The notes: generated by a model not told the origin, from the sequence alone. Positions 1 to 9,226 are shown, counted from the stretch's first letter. The stretch is 64,000 bases of DNA from Roseibium hamelinense (GCF_007830545.1 NZ_VLLF01000006.1:124001-188000); one strand, 5' to 3'. Numbers and translations: made by a program.

Positions 1-141
1 CCATGGGAGGGCGGGAAAAAGGCTATCGTTGAAGGCGAATGCACCCGCAGCCACGAGCGGCGCGGCTAGAAAGATGAAAAACGCAGCAACATAGAGCCGG
101 TAGCCGAGAATAAAGGCCGTGGTTTTGTTTTGAGATAGCAT
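1..141 (-). CDS. ABC transporter permease, PotC-like (partial, 3' end outside window)
   Basis: Reading the minus strand from the ATG at 141 gives 47 residues before the window ends. A short polar N-terminus is followed by a hydrophobic segment and then FNDSLFPALPW, which is typical of the first periplasmic loop of PotC-type polyamine permeases. It lies 12 bp downstream of the PotB-like gene and would be the last gene of the binding protein, ATPase, permease, permease operon that starts at 3369. It would pair with the PotB-like subunit in the inner membrane. Only the N-terminus is visible, so the EAA loop that contacts the ATPase cannot be checked. Confidence 0.85.
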   Translation of the reverse strand, partial: MLSQNKTTAFILGYRLYVAAFFIFLAAPLVAAGAFAFNDSLFPALPW

Positions 142-153
142 GACCCAGTCTCC

Positions 154-1023
154 TCAGCTCTTCGCAACGGTGTTGGCGAGGGTTTGTCCGCTGAGCTTGA
201 GCCCGAGCCAGATAACGACCGAAGTGAACAGGAGGAGCAGAATGCCGAAGGCAGCCCCTGCTTCCCAGTTAAACCGGGTGATGAACTGATTGTAGATTTG
301 CTCGGTGAACCAGCTTGAATTCTTGCCGCCAAGCAGGATCGGCGTCAAATAAGATCCCGCAGTCAGCATGAACGTGACGATGCAGCCTGAGACGATGCCC
401 GGCATTGCATACGGAACGATGATCTTGCGCAGGACCGTGAAGCCATTGCCTCCAAGATTGTACCCCGCCTCTATCATCGAGTTGTCCATGCCGTCCAGGG
501 TCGAAACCAGCGGGACAATCATGAACAACATGACCGTGTAGACCAAACCGACGATGACCGCAGCGTCATTGTAAAGGAATTCGATCGGTTGCCCGGCGAT
601 TCCGCTCCACACCAGAAAACTTGAGATAATTCCGGTTTCACGAAGAAGAAGGATCCAGCCGAAGGCTCGGATAAGATCGCTCACCCATAGCGGGATGAGG
701 CAGAGCAAAAACAGTGCACCACGCGTGCGGTTGCTGGCTAGCTTGGCGATGTAATAAGCGATCGGAAAACCGATGATCAACGCAAGAGCGGTCACCAGAA
801 GTGACATGGAACCGGTGCGCAGCAGCGTATTCCAGTAGATTGGCTCGTTGATGAAGTCGAGGTAGTTGGCGAACCCGAATTCATAAACCCGCGGCGCGAC
901 TTTCTCGCGCAAGGAAAGGGCCACCATCCCGATATGCGGCAGGATTATCAAGAGGATGATCCACAACGCGAATGGAGCAAACAGGAGGTAAAGTGTCAGA
1001 CGTTTAAAGTCTTTCTGGAGCAT
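154..1023 (-). CDS. ABC transporter permease, PotB-like
   Basis: A 289-residue inner-membrane permease of the spermidine/putrescine (PotB) family. About six hydrophobic segments are visible. The EAA-type loop reads EAGYNLGGNGFTVLRKIIVPYA. I chose the ATG at 1023 because it overlaps the ATPase stop as TGATG, which implies coupled translation. An upstream in-frame ATG at 1050 lies inside the ATPase gene and adds nine unrelated residues. It partners with the PotC-like permease at 1-141 and the ATPase at 1023-2144. The family takes up polyamines and related cationic compounds. The true substrate is not readable from the permease. Confidence 0.9.
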   Translation of the reverse strand: MLQKDFKRLTLYLLFAPFALWIILLIILPHIGMVALSLREKVAPRVYEFGFANYLDFINEPIYWNTLLRTGSMSLLVTALALIIGFPIAYYIAKLASNRTRGALFLLCLIPLWVSDLIRAFGWILLLRETGIISSFLVWSGIAGQPIEFLYNDAAVIVGLVYTVMLFMIVPLVSTLDGMDNSMIEAGYNLGGNGFTVLRKIIVPYAMPGIVSGCIVTFMLTAGSYLTPILLGGKNSSWFTEQIYNQFITRFNWEAGAAFGILLLLFTSVVIWLGLKLSGQTLANTVAKS

Positions 1024-2144
1024 CAGGACGCTCCTTGCGCCGCAAAGCACATTGCCTGTTTCGATGACCAGACAAGGCTTACCTCTTCGCCTGGTTTTAC
1101 GTCATCATTGCCGGTAAGTGTTACGTCCGCTTCGATCAGTTCACCTTTAGCACTTCGTACGAGGACCCGGCTGTTTGCACCGTTGAACAATAGGCTGTCG
1201 ACCACACCGTCCATGCTGTTGTCTGCGGCTTCGCCGGTGCCAACAGAACCGGTTTTCCGGACTGTATGGATGAACTCTGGCCGGACGAAAATGTCGACCT
1301 CAGTACCTTCACGAATGGTTTCCCCGTGCGCGGCTGTGAAAGCCATCTCCAGCCCTTGCTCGGTTGCAACCTTGCCGCCGCTGCCATCGCTCGTTTTGAC
1401 TTTTCCGGACCAGCGATTGCTGTCGCCGACAAAGCCGGCAACAAATGCGGTGCTTGGCCGATGGTAGAGCTCTTGTGGGGTGCCAATCTGCTCAAAGCGG
1501 CCTTGGTTCATGATTGCCACATTGTCCGACATCACAAGTGCCTCGGACTGATCATGCGTGATGTAAACGAAGGTTGTGTTGAACTGATGCTGGAGCAGTT
1601 TCAGCTCGATCTTCATTTGTTCGCGCAGTTTCAAGTCAAGAGCGCCGAGGGGTTCGTCGAGCAGCAGTACATCTGGATCCAGTACCATGCAGCGGGCAAT
1701 CGCGATGCGCTGCTTCTGCCCGCCCGACAACTGGTGGATTTCGCGCTCTGCGACATCTGGCAGAGCGATCCGCTCCAGAACGTCATGGACTTTTTTCTTG
1801 ATCTCCGAGTTGCTGACGCCATTGCACCGCAGGCCGTATGCAATGTTTTCGAAAACATTCATCATCGGGAACAGCGCCAGATGCTGGAAGACCATCTTCA
1901 CATTGCGCTTGTTCGGCGGTGTTCCTAGGACTGACTTGCCTTTGATCTGAATGTCGCCGCCGGTTGGCTCCTCAAAGCCTGCAATCATGCGCATCAAGGT
2001 TGTTTTACCGCAGCCGGAGGGCCCAAGAATGGAGAAGAACGAACCGCTTGGAATATTGAACGAGACATCTTTGACCGCGCGAAACGCGCCAAAGGATTTG
2101 GCTATGTTGATGCATTCGAGATCGAACATCGGGGAAGTCGTCAT
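1023..2144 (-). CDS. ABC transporter ATPase, PotA-like
   Basis: Cytoplasmic ATPase of the polyamine-type importer, 373 residues from the ATG at 2144. Walker A GPSGCGKTT is at residues 41-49, the signature LSGGQKQR at 139-146, and the Walker B DEP follows near 163. The C-terminal third looks like the TOBE regulatory domain of PotA/UgpC ATPases. An in-frame ATG at 2210 would add 22 tryptophan- and proline-rich residues unlike the family, so I rejected it. A third candidate ATG is at 2129. None has a strong Shine-Dalgarno. A hairpin separates the gene from the binding-protein gene upstream, which may lower its expression relative to that gene. Confidence 0.92.
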   Translation of the reverse strand: MTTSPMFDLECINIAKSFGAFRAVKDVSFNIPSGSFFSILGPSGCGKTTLMRMIAGFEEPTGGDIQIKGKSVLGTPPNKRNVKMVFQHLALFPMMNVFENIAYGLRCNGVSNSEIKKKVHDVLERIALPDVAEREIHQLSGGQKQRIAIARCMVLDPDVLLLDEPLGALDLKLREQMKIELKLLQHQFNTTFVYITHDQSEALVMSDNVAIMNQGRFEQIGTPQELYHRPSTAFVAGFVGDSNRWSGKVKTSDGSGGKVATEQGLEMAFTAAHGETIREGTEVDIFVRPEFIHTVRKTGSVGTGEAADNSMDGVVDSLLFNGANSRVLVRSAKGELIEADVTLTGNDDVKPGEEVSLVWSSKQAMCFAAQGAS

Positions 2145-2229
2145 GGGATGGGGCCAATTACAGGGAAAAGATAATTCAGGGGGACACCACCATCCGGTCG
2201 TATCCCCCATTCAGTCGGGCCGGGTGGCC

Positions 2230-2272
2230 AAACCGGGAAAGGTTTAAGAGTGGCGAAGGCCCTTTCCGGTTT
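2230..2272 (-). promoter_or_regulatory. Intercistronic hairpin after the PotD-like gene
   Basis: The arms aaaccgggaaagg (2230-2242) and cctttccggttt (2261-2272) pair over 12 bp with a single bulged base. The structure lies between the binding-protein stop (2293) and the ATPase start (2144). No T tract follows on the minus strand, so it is more likely a partial terminator or a 3'-end stabiliser of the binding-protein mRNA than a full terminator. The same arrangement follows three other binding-protein genes in this window. Confidence 0.6.
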
Positions 2273-2292
2273 TCTCGCCGATGACTGGCTTG

Positions 2293-3369
2293 TTAGCCGC
2301 CAGTTGCCGCCTTGATCTTCTCAAGTGCGCGACCTTCCATGTCTTCAACCCCGGGAGGAATGTTTGCGAAGAACTTGAGGTTGTCGATATCCGCGTCCGT
2401 AAAGGCTGCATTGACCGCGGCCTTCTTGTCTTCAGGCAAAAGATCCTTCGCGCCTTTGACAGAGGCAATGGCACCTGTGCTTGCGGACATGATGGTTACG
2501 TTTTCCGGACGTAGAACGAAGTTAATCCACTTGTAGGCGGCGTCATCTGCCTTGCCTTTGCGCGGAATAGCAAACGTATCGATCCAAGCCAGAGCGCCGG
2601 TCGAAGGTGGTACAAACGTGATATCCGGGTTCTGATCATAGATCTTGTAAGCCGTCGAATCCCACGTTTCGGAACCGACAATTTCGCCCGACAACATCAT
2701 CGCCGTCAGGTCATCGCCGCTATTCCAATAGGCTTTAATGTTGGCTTTGCACTCGATGAGTTTTTCTGAGACCTTGTCCAGAATGCCTTGGTATTTTTCC
2801 AGATCCGAATATGCCGCAAATGGGTCCTCTCCCATTTCGTAGGCCATGCCGAGGATAATGGTGCGCTTTAGGCGCATAGACGTGCGGCCCTTGTATTGCG
2901 GATCGCACAGATCGCCCCAGGATTTAAGGTCAGGGGCTTTTGTTTTGTCAGCCATCAGGCCGGACGTGCCCCACTGGTGCGGGACCGCGTAAACTTCACC
3001 ATCGATGGTCGTGTTTTCCTTGACGCCCTCCAGAAGCTTGGCCTGCATGGCGTCTGTGTTTATCTTGGAAAGATCAAGCGGTTTGTAGATGTCATACTCA
3101 AACTGTGCAGCGTAAATGCGGTCGTGGCTGGGTTGGGCCAAATCGTATCCGGCGCCACCGGTTGCTCGCAGTTTCGCAATCATCTCTTCGTTGTTGGAGA
3201 AGGTGACCTCGACATCAATGTCAGGATACTCTTCCTCGAACTTTTCGATGAGCGCTTCCGGCGCATATGAGCCCCAAGTCAATAGCCGAAGTGTTTCGGC
3301 CTGTGCACTGCCCATGCCTCCCAGCATGGTCGCCGCAAGCAGCCCGGCAACTGTAGTTTTGATCCGCAT
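2293..3369 (-). CDS. Polyamine-type ABC transporter periplasmic binding protein, PotD-like
   Basis: A 358-residue secreted binding protein. The signal peptide runs from MRIKTTVAGLL to cleavage near AQA-ET, about residue 24. The mature start LRLLTWGSYAPEALIEKFEEE is characteristic of PotD/PotF-like proteins, which bind polyamines or related amines for delivery to the permease. The start at 3369 has a strong ribosome site, GGGAGGA. It is the first gene of the operon running left. The divergently flanking MocR regulator and the enolase-superfamily and aldehyde dehydrogenase genes suggest the ligand is a catabolic substrate. I cannot name the ligand: PotD-like proteins also bind opines, GABA-like compounds and amino-acid derivatives. 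Confidence 0.9.
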   Translation of the reverse strand: MRIKTTVAGLLAATMLGGMGSAQAETLRLLTWGSYAPEALIEKFEEEYPDIDVEVTFSNNEEMIAKLRATGGAGYDLAQPSHDRIYAAQFEYDIYKPLDLSKINTDAMQAKLLEGVKENTTIDGEVYAVPHQWGTSGLMADKTKAPDLKSWGDLCDPQYKGRTSMRLKRTIILGMAYEMGEDPFAAYSDLEKYQGILDKVSEKLIECKANIKAYWNSGDDLTAMMLSGEIVGSETWDSTAYKIYDQNPDITFVPPSTGALAWIDTFAIPRKGKADDAAYKWINFVLRPENVTIMSASTGAIASVKGAKDLLPEDKKAAVNAAFTDADIDNLKFFANIPPGVEDMEGRALEKIKAATGG

Positions 3370-3499
3370 TGTATCCTCCCTAGAAATGCAGTCGTATCCT
3401 CAGAAAACTGGTAAAAAGACTAGGTCTCGATTGGACTGTGAAATATATCCATTCCAGATATTTTTACAGACCAATTCTAGCTTCCGGAGCGTCAGATCA

Positions 3500-4969
3500 T
3501 TACAGAATCTTGTGGAGGACATTGATACCTTTACGGATTTCGTCGGGCGGTGTGCTGCCAAAGCCGAGAACCAAGCCATTCAGGTTCTTTGATTGCAATT
3601 CGTATTTGCTAAGACCAGAGATTGCAATTCCCGCGTGGGCAGCTTTTTCAACCAAGACTTGTTCATCGAGGCGCCGGTTTAACAGACCGACAGCGTGGAA
3701 GCCGCTCTGTGTTTGCTGAACGTCCAGCAGCCCAGCCAGCTTTTCAGCTTCGGCGATCAGGACATCGTGGCGTTCCCGATAAAGCTGCCGCATGGCCCGG
3801 ACGTGCGTGGCAAACATGCCTTCATCCATGAAATCTGCAACGATGGCTTGGGTCACGGTTGGAACGCCGCTCAGCCAAGCCTTGCAGATCCGTTCAAAGC
3901 CCTCGACGAGACCTTCAGGGGCCAAAATGAATCCCAGCCGCAAAGACGGAAACAGCGACTTGGAAAATGTGCCGACATAAATGACCCGTCCTTGGGTATC
4001 GATGCTTTTAAGGGTCGGCGGCGGCTGGTCGCCATAGTAAAATTCACCGTCGTAGTCGTCTTCAACGATCATGGCATCGGCATCGTTCGCTGCCTTGAGA
4101 AGTGCGAGGCGCCGGGAAAGACTCATCACATGGCCAAGCGGTTGCTGGTGAGACGGCGTGACGAATGCTAAACGAAAATGCGGCGCTTTTTTCAAGCCGT
4201 CGTCCACGCACAAGCCTTCATCATCGACCGCAACTGGAACCGGCATAGCTCCGATTGCGACAAACGCGTTGCGGGCCCCAATTGCGCCTGGGTTCTCGAA
4301 CCAGATCGGCTCACCCGGATTCACCAGCATGCCACCGACTAGGGAAAAGGCGCGTTGTGCGCCGTTGGTAATGAAAATCTGGTGCGGGTCGCACTTTATG
4401 CCGCGTGAGGCGTTGAGTTGGCGGGCAATCGCAGATCGCAGCGGCGCATATCCGAATGGCTCACCATAGCCGGTGACATGATCGCGTTCCTTGCGCCAAT
4501 GCCGGGCTGAGAGTTTTGCCCACTGTGCCATTGGAAAATCATCAAGCGCTGGCAGAGCAGTAATAAATGCCTTTGATTGATGTGGAAGGCGGGATCTGGG
4601 CCCGAAATCCGGCACCGCATGAATTGCAGCGTGCGAAAGACGCGGCTCGGCCATGCGGGCTGGGTTTCCGACCGGCGTCATGCTGAGTGGCTTTTGCGCA
4701 GCAAGGGCAGGGCTGACATAGGTCCCGGCTCCAACACGCGATACAAGCAGGCCTTCTGAGATAAGTCTTTCAACCGCGTCAATCACCGTGGTCCGCGAGA
4801 CGCCGAGTTCGCTTGCTAGCGTTCGGGTTGCGGGCAGCCGTTCTCCAGGCGTGACCCCGCCTGACAACAAGAGCTCCCGGAGCCCCATATACAGCTGAAC
4901 AGAAATACGGCGGTCTGACGACTTGTCGATGCGGATGGAGGAAAGCAGTGCTCCTGCGTGTCGTTTCAA
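3500..4969 (-). CDS. MocR/PdxR-type regulator (GntR winged helix fused to class-I aminotransferase)
   Basis: 489 residues. The N-terminal GntR winged helix spans about residues 20-88, with the recognition region ASELGVSRTTVIDAVERL. The remainder is an aminotransferase fold. It keeps the GAQRAF region, the acidic EDDYDGEF motif (303-310) and the PLP lysine K337 within GTFSKSLFPSLRLG. MocR proteins use PLP to sense an amino compound and activate neighbouring genes. The start is a TTG at 4969 preceded by GAGG, and no ATG is available before residue 28. It is divergent from the enolase-superfamily/ALDH pair and lies upstream of the polyamine-type transporter, so both are likely targets. The retained lysine implies cofactor binding. 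Confidence 0.92.
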   Translation of the reverse strand: MKRHAGALLSSIRIDKSSDRRISVQLYMGLRELLLSGGVTPGERLPATRTLASELGVSRTTVIDAVERLISEGLLVSRVGAGTYVSPALAAQKPLSMTPVGNPARMAEPRLSHAAIHAVPDFGPRSRLPHQSKAFITALPALDDFPMAQWAKLSARHWRKERDHVTGYGEPFGYAPLRSAIARQLNASRGIKCDPHQIFITNGAQRAFSLVGGMLVNPGEPIWFENPGAIGARNAFVAIGAMPVPVAVDDEGLCVDDGLKKAPHFRLAFVTPSHQQPLGHVMSLSRRLALLKAANDADAMIVEDDYDGEFYYGDQPPPTLKSIDTQGRVIYVGTFSKSLFPSLRLGFILAPEGLVEGFERICKAWLSGVPTVTQAIVADFMDEGMFATHVRAMRQLYRERHDVLIAEAEKLAGLLDVQQTQSGFHAVGLLNRRLDEQVLVEKAAHAGIAISGLSKYELQSKNLNGLVLGFGSTPPDEIRKGINVLHKIL

Positions 4970-5095
4970 GCGGCCTCACAGATTGGTATGGCAGTTTCAG
5001 CAAAACGGATATGTGAAATAGGCCAATTTCAGTTAGCCTTGGCAACATAAAAATTTCCAGCACAAGAATGCCTGAAGAAAACACTGAGCCAATCC

Positions 5096-6202
5096 ATGAA
5101 AATCAAATCGATCGAAACATTCACGAATGAGTTCGTGTGCTTTGTGCGAGTCACGACGGATATCGGAGCGCAGGGGTGGGGGCAGGTTGCGCCCTATTAT
5201 GCTGATATTACTGCCGAGGTCGTGCATCGCCAGGTCGCTCCATACGCTCTTGGCGAAGATGCGGCCGACATTGCTTACATGATGGATATGATTCCCGAGC
5301 GCGAACACAAGTTTCCAGGCTCCTATCTTCGGCGTGCAATGGGGGGCTTGGACACTGCATTGTTCGATCTTCGCGGAAAACTGGAAGGCAAGCCCGTATG
5401 TGAACTTTTGGGCGGGTCACCTGGCAAAGTGCGCGCTTATGGCTCCTCCATGAAACGCGATATCACGCCTCAGGACGAAGCGGCGCGGCTGAAAAAACAA
5501 CAGGATGATTTCGGCTTCACTGCGTTTAAATTCCGCATCGGAGCCGAGTGTGGACGTGACCAGGATGAATGGCCGGGGCGCACCGAAGAAATCGTGCCAA
5601 CTATGCGAAAGGCCTTTGGCGACGAAACACAGCTGCTTGTTGACGCCAATTCCTGCTACTCGCCCGCCAAGGCGATCGAGGTTGGCCGATTTCTTCAGGA
5701 ACACGGCATTTCCCACTACGAAGAGCCATGCCCATACTGGCATTACGACCAAACGAAGCAAGTGACCGATGCGCTGGAGATTGACGTTACCGGTGGCGAG
5801 CAAGATTGCTCACTGGTCGACTGGAAGCGCATGATCGATCAACGCGTTGTCGACATTGTCCAGCCGGATGTGTGTTATTTGGGCGGAATGCTGCGCACGA
5901 TGCGTGTCGCCGAAATGGCTCACGATGCGGGAATTCCGTGCACGCCCCATGCCGCCAATTTGTCTTTGGTGACCCTGTTTACCATGCATTTGCTGAGGGC
6001 AATCCCAAATGCGGGTAAATATCTGGAGTTTTCGATTGAGCAGGAAGACTACTATCCTTGGCAGTATGACCTGTTCGTCTCTTCACCATTTGACATCATT
6101 GATGGGCACGCCACGGTAACGAACGCGCCCGGTTGGGGGGTCGAGATCAATCCGGACTGGCTTGCGCGTTCGACTTACAAAATCAGCAGCCTGGAGGTTT
6201 GA
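5096..6202 (+). CDS. Enolase-superfamily enzyme (mandelate racemase/muconate lactonizing family)
   Basis: 368 residues with an N-terminal capping domain and a C-terminal barrel. Visible catalytic elements are KFR (K145, R147) on strand two, metal ligands D183 (LLVDAN), E209 (YEEP) and E235 (GGEQ), and a His-Asp pair D258 (QPDVCYLGG) and H285 (PHAAN). The His-Asp dyad is the mandelate-racemase subgroup signature. KxR instead of KxK at the opposite face suggests a one-base (R-face) chemistry such as acid-sugar dehydration. It overlaps translationally with the ALDH, one base apart, and is divergent from the MocR gene. The substrate is unknown. The N-terminus starts directly at the fold, supporting 5096. 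Confidence 0.85.
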   Translation: MKIKSIETFTNEFVCFVRVTTDIGAQGWGQVAPYYADITAEVVHRQVAPYALGEDAADIAYMMDMIPEREHKFPGSYLRRAMGGLDTALFDLRGKLEGKPVCELLGGSPGKVRAYGSSMKRDITPQDEAARLKKQQDDFGFTAFKFRIGAECGRDQDEWPGRTEEIVPTMRKAFGDETQLLVDANSCYSPAKAIEVGRFLQEHGISHYEEPCPYWHYDQTKQVTDALEIDVTGGEQDCSLVDWKRMIDQRVVDIVQPDVCYLGGMLRTMRVAEMAHDAGIPCTPHAANLSLVTLFTMHLLRAIPNAGKYLEFSIEQEDYYPWQYDLFVSSPFDIIDGHATVTNAPGWGVEINPDWLARSTYKISSLEV

Positions 6203-6203
6203 A

Positions 6204-7697
6204 ATGACAAGTGCTGAAACACTTGCGGCCAAAGTTCTTGAAACCGGTTGCCTTGAAGGCTTGCCTGCTGGTCATTTCATTGACGGCAGCTTCACATCAG
6301 CGACAAACAACAAGACGCTGGAGAGTTTCGATCCCGGCCGAGCAAAAGCCTTCGCGGTGTTTGCGGCCGGTAGCATCGAGGATGTCGATCAGGCTGTTGA
6401 AAGTTCTAAAAGGGCATTTGAAAACACCTGGCGTGATACCGCACCGGTGGAACGTGCCCGTATCCTTCTAAAAACATCAGCACTCATTCTGGAAAACCTG
6501 GATCGGCTTGCGGTCGCCGAAACGCTCGACAGCGGCAAACCTTTGCAGGAAGCGCTGGGCGACGTTCGCGGAGCCGCCCGGACCTTCGAATATTATGCCG
6601 GAGCTTGTGACAAACTGCAGGGAGACAGCTTCCCGCTGGCCGGCGACTACATTGGGTATTCAATCCACGAACCGGTGGGTGTCACGGCGCATATCATCCC
6701 GTGGAATTTCCCGATTTCGACCGCAGCGCGCGGGTTTGCTCCGGCACTTGCAGCGGGATGTACTGTTGTTGCAAAGCCTGCGGAGCAGACGCCATTCACT
6801 GCGCTTATGCTTGCTAAAATCCTTTTTGATGCCGGCTTGCCTAGCGGCGTTTGCAACGTGATCACCGGATTGGGTGCCGAAGTTGGCGCGCCTCTTAGCC
6901 GGCATTCGAGCGTTGATCACATCACCTTCACCGGTTCTGTCCAAACCGGGCGCGCGGTCATGACTGCAGCGGCTGAAGAGATCACCCGTGTTGTATTGGA
7001 ACTCGGAGGAAAGTCGCCTGTTGTCGTGCTGAATGATGCGAATCGTGCACAGGCGATCAACGGTGTTATTGGCGCCATCTACGAAAACGCGGGTCAGATT
7101 TGTTCTGCGGGCTCCCGGCTCGTGATTGAGCGCGGTATTCATGCAGGGTTCGTAGAAGAACTTGTCGACCGGGTGAAAGCTCTAAGGATAGGACATGGTT
7201 TGACGCAGCCAGATTTGGGGCCCGTCAATTCAGCTGCGCACTTGGAGAAGATCTCCGGATTTGTCGAGCGCGCACGACTGGGGGGCGCGACCATTGCAAC
7301 GGGCGGTTCGGTCACAGAAGATCCGTCGACAGGCGGAGGCTGGTTCTACGAGGCCACCATCATTGACCAGGCGCAGCCGGAGGACGAGGTGGTGCGCGAA
7401 GAGATTTTCGGCCCGGTTCTCACCGTTCAGGTCGCCGAGGATGCGGAGCATGCGCTGACCCTTGCAAATGATTGCCAATACGGCCTTGTTGCTGGGATCT
7501 ATACCGAGAATTTTGGCCAAGCGCATCAATTGGCCAAGCGGATTGATGCAGGTCAGATTTATATAAATGAATATTTTGCTGGCGGTATTGAAGTGCCTTT
7601 CGGCGGAAACAAAAAGTCAGGCTTTGGCCGCGAAAAAGGACTTGAGGGAGTAAGATCCTACTGCAAAACCAAAAGCATCGCGGCGAAAATAGCGTGA
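6204..7697 (+). CDS. NAD(P)-dependent aldehyde dehydrogenase
   Basis: 497 residues of the standard ALDH fold. The catalytic cysteine is C300 (NAGQICSAGSRL), the general base glutamate E266 (LELGGKSP), and the cofactor loop is PWNFP near 166-170. It oxidises an aldehyde to the acid in the cytoplasm. It resembles betaine-aldehyde and gamma-aminobutyraldehyde-type enzymes, but that is family-level only. I chose the ATG at 6204: CTGGAGG sits just upstream and the preceding gene stops at 6202. The in-frame ATG at 6162 lies within that gene. It is co-transcribed with the enolase-superfamily enzyme, so the aldehyde is probably a later product of the same pathway. A strong hairpin follows the stop. 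Confidence 0.93.
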   Translation: MTSAETLAAKVLETGCLEGLPAGHFIDGSFTSATNNKTLESFDPGRAKAFAVFAAGSIEDVDQAVESSKRAFENTWRDTAPVERARILLKTSALILENLDRLAVAETLDSGKPLQEALGDVRGAARTFEYYAGACDKLQGDSFPLAGDYIGYSIHEPVGVTAHIIPWNFPISTAARGFAPALAAGCTVVAKPAEQTPFTALMLAKILFDAGLPSGVCNVITGLGAEVGAPLSRHSSVDHITFTGSVQTGRAVMTAAAEEITRVVLELGGKSPVVVLNDANRAQAINGVIGAIYENAGQICSAGSRLVIERGIHAGFVEELVDRVKALRIGHGLTQPDLGPVNSAAHLEKISGFVERARLGGATIATGGSVTEDPSTGGGWFYEATIIDQAQPEDEVVREEIFGPVLTVQVAEDAEHALTLANDCQYGLVAGIYTENFGQAHQLAKRIDAGQIYINEYFAGGIEVPFGGNKKSGFGREKGLEGVRSYCKTKSIAAKIA

Positions 7698-7704
7698 TGT
7701 TTCG

Positions 7705-7726
7705 CGGGCGGCGTATCGGCCGCCCG
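7705..7726. terminator. Bidirectional hairpin terminator between convergent genes
   Basis: CGGGCGGC (7705-7712) and GCCGCCCG (7719-7726) form a perfect 8-bp GC stem with a six-base loop. It is in the 57-bp gap between the stops of the aldehyde dehydrogenase (plus) and the cytochrome c gene (minus). There is no long T tract on either side, so termination may be imperfect. Confidence 0.6.
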
Positions 7727-7754
7727 TATTCCATGAGCTGGTGCGTCAGGACAC

Positions 7755-8981
7755 TTATTGGACCTGGCTGGCCATCTGTTGCCGCGAATAATAGACAGCA
7801 AGACCCTCAATATCGGCATCGGTCAGGTTATGAGCCTCAGACATCATCGGGTTCCAGCTTCCGTCATTGCCACGGCCGCCGTTTTTGAACTGTGTTAACT
7901 GCCGGGCCAGGTAGGGCTGATTTTGCCCATGGATGATCGGTGCAGCTTCGCTTGGACGCTGTCCAAGGTGACAGGATTGGCAGGCCGGTGTCCTCGTCGC
8001 TTCTATTCCGTTCTCACCGATATCCTTGCCACGGTCATAAGCAGTTTGGGTCGCCGCATCCATCGAGCTTGGTGTATCAGCAAGATATGTGACTGGTTGA
8101 CTGGCGAAGTATTGCGCCAGGACCGTTATTTGGTCGGGTGACAGCTGACTGGCTGCCTGCTGCATGAAACCGCTTTTCCGCTCTCCGCTCGCAAAGGCCT
8201 TGAGCGCTGCTTCAAGATACCTTGCTTCCTGCAGGCTTAGATTCGGTGCTTCGCCGAGTGTCGGTTCGCCAGATCCGTCATATCCATGGCATCTCGCGCA
8301 TACGGCAACCGGATCGCTGGAAATACGTTCATCGTACAGCCCAGTTGCTGGCGCTGCATAGTTGTAGTCTGCAGCCGGAAAGGTGTTGCGTGCCGTGTTC
8401 GAAGGTTCAAGGGGTATGGTGCCGGGTTGATAGGAAGGCTTCGGCCAAGTCGCACCGGCCGGAGCAGACACCGAAATTAACTGTGCGTAGGCTTCGCCGG
8501 TCATATCCGGAAGGCCGCGGACAAACGACACCATCGTCCAAACGTCGTCATCACGGTCCTGGGTCGGCCATGACGGCATGGCGCTGAACTTCACGCCGTA
8601 TTTCAGAATGACGAACAGCTCTTCGTCAGAGAATTCATCGACCACTTCGGGTAGGAACTGCGGGCGAGGTCGAATAGAAAGTGACGTTGCCGACTGCCCG
8701 ATATTCGGCCCGCCGTGGCAGTTTGAACAAACCATTGCAAAATGCTGGGCGCCGAGTGCAACGCGCCCTTGCGAACCAAGGTCGGCAGGCGGTGTTAGCT
8801 CAAGCGCATGCGTGGACACATATCTCTTGAACACAAAATGCAGGAGATTGTACGCACCGATCCCGTGAGGTTCGCTGGCTTTCAGACTTATGAGGCCGCT
8901 GAGGGCTAAGCCTCCACCGATCACGCCACCGGCGACGGTAAGTACGCCAATGCCCAATAGGGCGTTCTTGATCAGTCCCAT
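7755..8981 (-). CDS. Membrane-anchored triheme cytochrome c
   Basis: 408 residues with an uncleaved hydrophobic anchor at about residues 5-32, then a periplasmic part with three haem c motifs: CSNCH (85-89), CARCH (228-232) and CQSCH (334-338). Candidate distal ligands include the Met of SAMPSW (135). The organisation of three class-I cytochrome domains resembles the cytochrome subunits of periplasmic alcohol, aldehyde or sugar dehydrogenases and related electron carriers. No dehydrogenase partner is adjacent, so its donor is unknown. The start at 8981 has an excellent ribosome site, GCAGGAGGA. The gene appears monocistronic and convergent to the aldehyde dehydrogenase. Confidence 0.88.
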   Translation of the reverse strand: MGLIKNALLGIGVLTVAGGVIGGGLALSGLISLKASEPHGIGAYNLLHFVFKRYVSTHALELTPPADLGSQGRVALGAQHFAMVCSNCHGGPNIGQSATSLSIRPRPQFLPEVVDEFSDEELFVILKYGVKFSAMPSWPTQDRDDDVWTMVSFVRGLPDMTGEAYAQLISVSAPAGATWPKPSYQPGTIPLEPSNTARNTFPAADYNYAAPATGLYDERISSDPVAVCARCHGYDGSGEPTLGEAPNLSLQEARYLEAALKAFASGERKSGFMQQAASQLSPDQITVLAQYFASQPVTYLADTPSSMDAATQTAYDRGKDIGENGIEATRTPACQSCHLGQRPSEAAPIIHGQNQPYLARQLTQFKNGGRGNDGSWNPMMSEAHNLTDADIEGLAVYYSRQQMASQVQ

Positions 8982-9226
8982 GCGCGTCCTCCTGCTTAGC
9001 CGTCTGGTCGAGCAACCCGTTTACCTAGCCAGTCCTGAAGTGTGCGAGAGCTGCCCGGGGCAAAACCATAATCCGATGGTCTCACAGAAGCCGGTAAGTG
9101 TGAAGCAAGGTTGACAGTATAGTGTGTAATTAATTGAAGCGATGACTGTTGGTGTGCTGATCAAAGCGGGAAACGAATAAAAGCGTCCCAGAATGTACAA
9201 TGTGACGGAAATCCGACTGGGTGCAA

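Noticed and set aside
9111..9140. TTGACA followed by AT-rich sequence as a promoter
   Set aside because: No suitable -10 box lies at 16-18 bp, and no plus-strand gene follows.
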